64,000 nt of DNA. It comes from Phycisphaerales bacterium. Its GTDB lineage: Bacteria > Planctomycetota > Phycisphaerae > Phycisphaerales > SM1A02. Below the pieces are notes generated by a model. The model was given only the letters and a program-made list of their open reading frames with translations, had not been told where the DNA came from and made no database searches. The position numbers and the translations under genes were made by a program. Location: the NCBI GenBank assembly GCA_009691915.1, contig SIAD01000002.1, positions 182,562 through 246,561 of the forward strand. The letters run 5' to 3'. Shown here piece after piece: positions 59,221 to 64,000 of the stretch; within the stretch, counting starts at the first letter, position 1; each line of letters begins with the position of its first letter.

Positions 59221-60571
59221 GTATGAGAAGAACGATCAGCAGGATGCAGAGGGCCGCGAGTCCAGCGATTGCTACCTTTCCGAGAATTGACTCGTGGTCT
59301 GGCCGGGCCGATTCTTGAATCTCGGTCTGCGCCGTCCCCTCGACCTGCGACGCGATGTCGGCAATGTTGATCTCGGCTCGGGCGTAGCGAAGCGGCTGCC
59401 CTGCAATCGCCAGATCGATGTCTTCGATCAATTCCATCGCTGACTGGTAACGGTCCTTCGCCTTCTTCTGCATCATCATTTCCACGATCTCCGCCGTGCT
59501 CTGGGGGATCCCAGGGACGATCTGGTCTGGCGGAACCAGTGGCGACTCGAGATGGTGGCGCATTACTTCGGTGGGATCGCGACCTTCGAACGGGACGCGT
59601 CCCGTGAGCATGTGGAAGAGGGTTGCACCGAGCCCGTAGATGTCCGCCGGTGGGCCGAGATCGACCGCGCCTCGGACCTGCTCAGGGCTGATGTAGTAGG
59701 GGGTGCCGAACGCCTTGTGTCGCTCGGCTTCTGCGGTCTTCTTGTCGCTCATCGCCCGCGCCAAGCCGAGATCCGCGAGCTTCACGCCTCCGGCGCGCGT
59801 GATCATGATGTTCTTAGGCTTAATGTCGCGATGAACGAACCCCGCCGCGTGGGCATGCTTGAGTGCACTGGCCACCTGGCGAACAATGGCCAACGCGTCC
59901 TTGTCCTTGATCCGCTTGGACGCGACGATCTTGTCGTGCAGTGTTTCCCCATCGACATACTCCATCACGAAGTAGTGCTGGTCGCCGACGCGTCCGAGCT
60001 CAAGCGCACCGACGATGTTGGGGTCTGAAAGCCTCGCCGCCGCTTGTCCCTCGCGGTAGAACCGTTCGATGAACGCCTGGTCGGTCGAGAACTGCTTGGG
60101 GAGAATCTTCACCGCGACGAGTCGATCAAGGCTCACCTGCTTCGCGAGATAGACAGTCGCCATCGCCCCCGCGCCGAGCTTTCGGATCATCTGGAAGCCG
60201 GGGATCCGCAGGATCGTCTTGTCGCTCTCCGCTTCATTGCGCAGGCGCGCCAGTTGGCGACGCGTGATGATCTGGGCATCGATGAGGATGTCCCCAAAGA
60301 TCCTCGCCTGCCCTGCGTTGGCGCGCAGCGCGGCGACGGCCGCGTCAATCTCGCTCTGCGGCGCGAGACCCCGCTCGACAATCAGTCGCGCGAGAAGCGA
60401 GTCAGACGCACTCCCCGAACGAGAACCGCCGCTATCCGAAGCTGCAGCCGACTCCGGTGTCGGCTGGCCGGGCCTTCCTGCCCCGGGATTGCTTGGTTGC
60501 GGCGGTGGCGTGCTGGATGGCGGTTGCGTACTCACTGTGGTGGTGCCCCTGCGCCGACGGCGCGTCGGCAC
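59213..60571 (-). CDS. Membrane-anchored Ser/Thr protein kinase with N-terminal GspE-like repeats
   Basis: 452 residues. Hanks-type kinase domain at about 125-390: GAGAMATVYLAK (Gly loop), VAVKILP (Lys155), VHRDIKPKNI (Asp249) and DLGLA in place of DFG; one C-terminal helix (VAIAGLAALCILLIVLLIL) anchors it. Before the kinase, residues 58-115 contain two copies of an L-x3-LI-x-(E/D)-RGL/QII-x4-(E/Q)-(I/L) pattern like MshEN/GspE N-terminal repeats. The N-terminus is Pro/Ser-rich. GTG 60535 (MSTQPPSS) is an alternative start, favoured if TATAGT at 60574-60579 is the -10. Confidence 0.9.
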   Translation of the reverse strand: MPTRRRRRGTTTVSTQPPSSTPPPQPSNPGAGRPGQPTPESAAASDSGGSRSGSASDSLLARLIVERGLAPQSEIDAAVAALRANAGQARIFGDILIDAQIITRRQLARLRNEAESDKTILRIPGFQMIRKLGAGAMATVYLAKQVSLDRLVAVKILPKQFSTDQAFIERFYREGQAAARLSDPNIVGALELGRVGDQHYFVMEYVDGETLHDKIVASKRIKDKDALAIVRQVASALKHAHAAGFVHRDIKPKNIMITRAGGVKLADLGLARAMSDKKTAEAERHKAFGTPYYISPEQVRGAVDLGPPADIYGLGATLFHMLTGRVPFEGRDPTEVMRHHLESPLVPPDQIVPGIPQSTAEIVEMMMQKKAKDRYQSAMELIEDIDLAIAGQPLRYARAEINIADIASQVEGTAQTEIQESARPDHESILGKVAIAGLAALCILLIVLLILK

Positions 60572-60573
60572 AA

Positions 60574-60581
60574 ACTATACT
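60574..60581. promoter_or_regulatory. Overlapping divergent -10 elements between kinase and heptosyltransferase genes
   Basis: ACTATACT contains TATACT on the plus strand (60576-60581) and TATAGT on the minus strand (60579-60574), each 5 of 6 to consensus. The plus element gives the waaF-like gene a leader of about 9 nt carrying CGGAG. The divergent gap is only 25 bp. Confidence 0.4.
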
Positions 60582-60596
60582 TCCCCGGAGTCGACT

Positions 60597-61673
60597 ATGC
60601 GGACGGATCAACGGCGCATCCTCATCGTGCGTCCGAGTGCCCTAGGCGATGTGTGCCGATCCGTGGCGGTGTTGTGGTCGCTGCGCGAGGCGTTCCCCGA
60701 CGCGACGATCGACTGGGTCGTCGAGGATCGCTGGGCCGATGCGGTTCGCGGTCATCCGGCCGTCAATGAAGTGATCGAGTTCCCCAAGCGCCGGTTCCGC
60801 GGGGCACTGTGGAATCCCGTTGTGGGGATGGAGGCGATCAGCTGGTTCGCACGACTGAGCGTGCGCCGATACGACACGGTTATCGATGCCCAGGGGCTGG
60901 CGCGCAGCGCGCTCATGTCGCTGTGTACACGCGCGCCGACGAGGATCGCCTCGAAGCCGTCGTTGGAATTCGCGTGGATCGCCGCGAATGTGCGGGTCGA
61001 GGCGGACCCGTCAATGCATGTTGTGGATCGCATGCTCGGTCTTGTCGAGGCCGCTGGTGCCAAGGCCAGACCGAACATGAGGCTCGTGGCCACCCCGAGG
61101 GACATCGACTCGTGCCGCGCGTTGCGCGACCGAGTGGGAATTGCTGGGCGCTACATCGTCGTCGCCGCAGCGAATCGCTGGGAAGGCAAGAGGTGGAAGA
61201 GTGAGCGATGGCGCGCCGCCCTCGCGGAGCTCTCCGGCGATCTCCAGCGGGCGGGGGTCACTGCCGTCTGCTGGATTGGCGGACCGGGCGAAGATCACGA
61301 GGTCGCAGGCAGCATTCCAGACGGGCGCGAGGTCGCGGCGATCGTCCACCACAATCTCGCGGGGATGATGACCGTCGGCGAAACGATGGCGCTGGTGGCG
61401 TCGTCGTCGTTGGTGATCTCACTCGACTCCGCACCGGCCCACATGGCGGTTGGGTTCGGAGTCCCGGTGATTGCGCTGTTCGGCGCGTCGAAGCCGGAGA
61501 CGGATGGCCCGTACGGCCATTTGGCTTGGTGCCTCCACGGAGGACGCGGAGAGCGGCTCGAAGCGCGGGGTCACCGCGCAGCCGCGCAGGGCACGGCGAT
61601 GATGGATCGCATCGAGGTCGCGGCGCTCGTCTCGATGGTGCGGCGGCGACTCGACTCGGAGGGCATGGCGTGA
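60597..61673 (+). CDS. ADP-heptose--LPS heptosyltransferase-like glycosyltransferase (GT9)
   Basis: 358 residues, GT-B fold family 9. ILIVRPSALGDVCRSVAVLW at the N-terminus, IDAQGLARSALM, and the donor-site region VISLDSAPAHMAVGFGVPVIALFG with the typical NxxPxH-like core are visible. It likely adds heptose to the inner core of lipopolysaccharide. It has CGGAG 6 nt before the ATG and heads an operon with maf, lpxK and hldE (GTGA overlaps). Other GT9 specificities are possible. Confidence 0.9.
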   Translation: MRTDQRRILIVRPSALGDVCRSVAVLWSLREAFPDATIDWVVEDRWADAVRGHPAVNEVIEFPKRRFRGALWNPVVGMEAISWFARLSVRRYDTVIDAQGLARSALMSLCTRAPTRIASKPSLEFAWIAANVRVEADPSMHVVDRMLGLVEAAGAKARPNMRLVATPRDIDSCRALRDRVGIAGRYIVVAAANRWEGKRWKSERWRAALAELSGDLQRAGVTAVCWIGGPGEDHEVAGSIPDGREVAAIVHHNLAGMMTVGETMALVASSSLVISLDSAPAHMAVGFGVPVIALFGASKPETDGPYGHLAWCLHGGRGERLEARGHRAAAQGTAMMDRIEVAALVSMVRRRLDSEGMA

Positions 61674-62290
61674 CCGGCTCCGCCTGCATAGTGCTGGCGA
61701 GTTCGAGCCCTCGACGGCAGCTCCTTCTCGAGCGAGCAGGGCACACGGCCGTGGCCATTCTGCCACGCATCGACGACAGCGGCATGACCATCCGTCCCGA
61801 TCGCGCGCGCGCCGACTGCGCGTCGCTCGCCTGGTTCAAAGCCGCGCAGGTCTGGGGGCAACAAGACAGTTGGCCCGAGGAGGCACAGCGAGCTCGGGTG
61901 ATCATTGCGGCGGACACCGTCTGCGTGCTCGACGGGAAGATCCTTGGAAAGCCAGCGCATGCCAAGGAGGCAGGAGCGATGATTGAAGGGGTCATGGGCA
62001 AGTGGATGAAGGTCGTGACGGGAGTCTGTCTGATCGATCTCGCTACTGGATCGCGCAACCTCTTCGCCGACGAGGCGGCACTGCGGATCGGCGATTGCAC
62101 GCGTGAGCGGCTCGAGGCGCATCTCGAGTCGGGGAGTTGGCGCGGCCGTGCCGGCGGCTTCAATCTTGAGGAGATCGCCGCCGCGGGATGGCCGGTCGAG
62201 TGCACCGGGGACCGGACGACCGTGATTGGCCTGCCGATGTCAGCGGTTTCACTGCGACTGGCGAAACTTGCCGATCGAGGTGCAGCGTGA
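61670..62290 (+). CDS. maf: Maf-family nucleotide pyrophosphatase
   Basis: 206 residues. IVLASSSPRRQLLLERAG at the N-terminus and IIAADTVCVLDGKILGKP in the middle are the Maf signatures; GGFNLEE replaces the usual GAYGIQG-type loop. Maf proteins hydrolyse non-canonical or specific NTPs (dTTP/UTP, or modified pyrimidines). The GTG start overlaps the preceding stop (GTGA), and the stop overlaps lpxK in the same way. Confidence 0.9.
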   Translation: MTGSACIVLASSSPRRQLLLERAGHTAVAILPRIDDSGMTIRPDRARADCASLAWFKAAQVWGQQDSWPEEAQRARVIIAADTVCVLDGKILGKPAHAKEAGAMIEGVMGKWMKVVTGVCLIDLATGSRNLFADEAALRIGDCTRERLEAHLESGSWRGRAGGFNLEEIAAAGWPVECTGDRTTVIGLPMSAVSLRLAKLADRGAA

Positions 62291-63318
62291 CCGCCGCCCA
62301 TGATGGTCCTCTCCCATCCTGGTGCGCACCGGCGGCGCGTGCCGCATCGGTCGCGTTCGGCGCAGCAGTTGGGTGGCGAAACTCCCGTTTCGATCGGGGA
62401 TTCAGTGTCGTCAGGCTTGACATGCCTGTTGTCTCCGTCGGCAATGTTGTCGTGGGTGGGACTGGCAAGAGCCCCATGGTGCGCTGGATCGCGGCGTGGG
62501 CACTCCGCGCGGGGCATCACCCTTTGATTGCGCTGCGTGGCTACCGAGCCCGACACGGACAGTCCGACGAGGCGCTCGAGCATCAACGCGAGATCCCCGA
62601 GGCGGTGGTGGCAGTCGGTTCAAGTCGCGTGGCGCAGATTGCTCTCGCGCGGCGGTCCCACCCCGAAGTCGATCTCGTAATTCTGGACGACGGTTTTCAG
62701 CATCGGCGGGTCGCAAGGGACATCGACTGTGTCCTCATCGATGGCAGGCATCCGCACCTCGATGGACACCTGCTTCCGCTGGGATGGCTCCGTGAGCCGA
62801 TCGAATCGCTCTCGAGGGCCACCGCCGTGATCGTCACAAAGTGTGCGGGATTCGACGGGGATCTCGCGGCGCGCATTGAGCGGCTCCACGGGAAGCCACC
62901 AGTTGCTTGGTGCACCCATGTGTGGAGCGGGATTGACATCCACGATCCCCGAGAGGCACAAGGCGACGCTTCGGCCTCGGCCGACTGGCTGCAGCGTCGA
63001 AAGGTTGCCGTGTGGGCTGGGATAGCGCGCGGCGACGATGTTGTGGCGGAGGTCGAGAGGCAAGGGGCAGAGGTGGTGTTCGTGCCAGTGCGCCGGGACC
63101 ACGCCGACTACTCGGAGGCGCAGGTGCAGAGATTGAGCGCACAGTCTGTTTGCTCCTCGGCCGAGGCGCTCGTAGTGACGGGGAAGGACTGGGCAACGCT
63201 TGCGCCGTTTCGCCACCTAGTCCCGATCCCGATCATCGTCCCGAGATTGGCACTGCGCTTCCATCGCGGGGAGTCTCAGTTCGAGGCGATGCTCAGGGAA
63301 TCCGTGCGCAGGCGGTAA
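62287..63318 (+). CDS. lpxK: Tetraacyldisaccharide 4'-kinase
   Basis: Phosphorylates the 4' position of the lipid A disaccharide at the inner membrane. P-loop VSVGNVVVGGTGKSP, LRGYRARHG and the diagnostic VILDDGFQHRRVARDID motif are present; 343 residues. The N-terminal hydrophobic part is short. Presence of lpxK with a heptosyltransferase and hldE indicates a true LPS-bearing outer membrane. The start is GTG, overlapping maf. Confidence 0.95.
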   Translation: MTAAHDGPLPSWCAPAARAASVAFGAAVGWRNSRFDRGFSVVRLDMPVVSVGNVVVGGTGKSPMVRWIAAWALRAGHHPLIALRGYRARHGQSDEALEHQREIPEAVVAVGSSRVAQIALARRSHPEVDLVILDDGFQHRRVARDIDCVLIDGRHPHLDGHLLPLGWLREPIESLSRATAVIVTKCAGFDGDLAARIERLHGKPPVAWCTHVWSGIDIHDPREAQGDASASADWLQRRKVAVWAGIARGDDVVAEVERQGAEVVFVPVRRDHADYSEAQVQRLSAQSVCSSAEALVVTGKDWATLAPFRHLVPIPIIVPRLALRFHRGESQFEAMLRESVRRR

Positions 63319-63329
63319 CCTCTTCGACG

Positions 63330-64000
63330 ATGGCAGCTTCGACCCCACGGATTCTTGATGGACTCAAACAGTGGAAGCCGTTTCGGCTCCTCGTGGTCGG
63401 GGATCTGATGTTGGACCAGACCCTTGAAGGCGACGCTGAACGGTTGAGCCCCGACGCGCCCGTCCCCGTGCTCGCGGTGCGCGATCCCGCCGCGACGATC
63501 GACACCGCCGGTGGCGCGGGAAATGTCGGGGTCTTCGCCGCCGCGCTCGGAGGGATCGTCGAAGTGGTGGGCGTCGTCGGAGATGATCCCGAGGCGCGTC
63601 TGCTGACTGGAGCACTCCAGCGAGGCGGATGTTCCACGGAGGGAGTGCTCACGGATCGGTCGCGCCCGACGACGACGAAGCGAAGCCTCGTTGGTCGCGC
63701 CCAGCATCGCCATCCTCAGAAGATGTTTCGAATCGATGTGGAGTCGCCCGAACCACTGAGTGCGGAAGTTCAGGCGGAATTGCTGAGGCGCATCAAGGCG
63801 CGGATTCCGTCGTGCGATGTTCTCTGCCTTGAGGACTACCGCAAGGGAGTCTGCACCCCCGAGCTCTGCGCTGCGGTTATCAAGGCGTGCCGTGAACAAG
63901 GCATTCCGGTGCTTGTCGATCCCGCGCCGATCGCCGACTTCTCGCGGTACGCCGGCGCGACGGCGATCACACCCAACCGCTCTGAGGCCGAGCGGGCTAC
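63330..64000 (+). CDS. hldE: D-glycero-beta-D-manno-heptose-7-phosphate kinase domain, partial (HldE/RfaE type)
   Basis: PfkB-family sugar kinase running off the window end; 223 complete codons. LLVVGDLMLDQTLEGDAERL, SPDAPVPVL, the GGAGNVG motif, RSLVGRAQHRHPQKMFRID and CLEDYRKGVCTP, then VDPAPIADFSRY and TPNRSEAE match the N-terminal kinase half of HldE. Whether the C-terminal adenylyltransferase half is fused (HldE) or separate (HldA) lies outside the window. It starts 11 bp after lpxK. Confidence 0.92.
   Translation, partial: MAASTPRILDGLKQWKPFRLLVVGDLMLDQTLEGDAERLSPDAPVPVLAVRDPAATIDTAGGAGNVGVFAAALGGIVEVVGVVGDDPEARLLTGALQRGGCSTEGVLTDRSRPTTTKRSLVGRAQHRHPQKMFRIDVESPEPLSAEVQAELLRRIKARIPSCDVLCLEDYRKGVCTPELCAAVIKACREQGIPVLVDPAPIADFSRYAGATAITPNRSEAERA

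Noticed and set aside
1-64000. CRISPR array, phage, insertion sequence, tRNA or rRNA genes
   Set aside because: No regularly spaced repeats, transposase or integrase motifs, or tRNA/rRNA-like segments were noticed in reading either strand; a tRNAscan-SE or CRISPR-finder run would be decisive.

Overview
The window looks like a chromosomal segment of a G+C-rich, Gram-negative-type bacterium, most likely a planctomycete of the Phycisphaerae kind. That placement is an inference. It rests on a type II secretion/pseudopilin operon, extra pseudopilin-like proteins, a very large PQQ-propeller secreted protein, a eukaryotic-type UDP-sugar pyrophosphorylase, a short-LID adenylate kinase, lipid A and heptose genes (lpxK, waaC/F-like, hldE), and topoisomerase VI. 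No phage, insertion sequence, CRISPR array, tRNA or rRNA gene was seen. Gene density is very high: many same-strand neighbours overlap by ATGA/GTGA, and several convergent pairs overlap at their 3' ends.

Layout. 1-17.5 kb is core metabolism and housekeeping: alaS (partial), tpiA, secG, yicC, an APH-like kinase, a PDZ protein, adk, recJ, a UDP-sugar pyrophosphorylase, phoU, pdxJ, a Nudix hydrolase, dapA, a phosphohexomutase, a QueD/PTPS-like protein and ppk1. 17.4-22.8 kb holds a lipoprotein, a 1394-residue PQQ-propeller protein and an extremely acidic protein. 22.8-38.4 kb is one long minus-strand type II secretion operon. It runs from an unknown secreted protein through gspE-F-G-H-I-J-K, GspL/PilN-like, GspM/PilO-like and GspC/PilP-like genes to gspD and a TolB/WD40-like lipoprotein. 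38.6-46.4 kb has an orphan CoA-transferase A subunit, an MFS transporter, a sigma-70 factor, ndk, topoisomerase VI B and A, a histidine kinase and a cold-shock protein. 46.5-52.9 kb has pnp-rpsO, a biotin-dependent carboxyltransferase with rdgB, and a YkgJ-type cysteine-cluster protein. 53-56.4 kb is a floA / nfeD / ClpP-NfeD membrane operon. 56.4-58.3 kb is a tandem pair of pseudopilin-like genes. 58.7-64 kb has a RidA protein, a Ser/Thr kinase and the outer-membrane set waaF-like, maf, lpxK, hldE.

Most striking signals. (1) A TAnnnT hexamer lies exactly 6 nt (sometimes 7) upstream of the start codon of many transcription-unit heads: tpiA, recJ, phoU, pdxJ, dapA, the QueD-like gene, the carboxyltransferase, the YkgJ-like gene, floA and ridA. 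This is the geometry of leaderless mRNAs, and in phoU/pdxJ two such elements overlap on opposite strands within 17 bp. Other genes (top6A, ppk1, cold-shock, waaF-like) carry ordinary Shine-Dalgarno sequences, so two initiation modes seem to coexist. (2) A complete bacterial topoisomerase VI gene pair. (3) An undescribed roughly 50-residue C-terminal module shared by two inner-membrane proteins of the secretion operon. (4) A 422-bp gap upstream of the pseudopilin pair with a perfect palindrome and nested inverted repeats.
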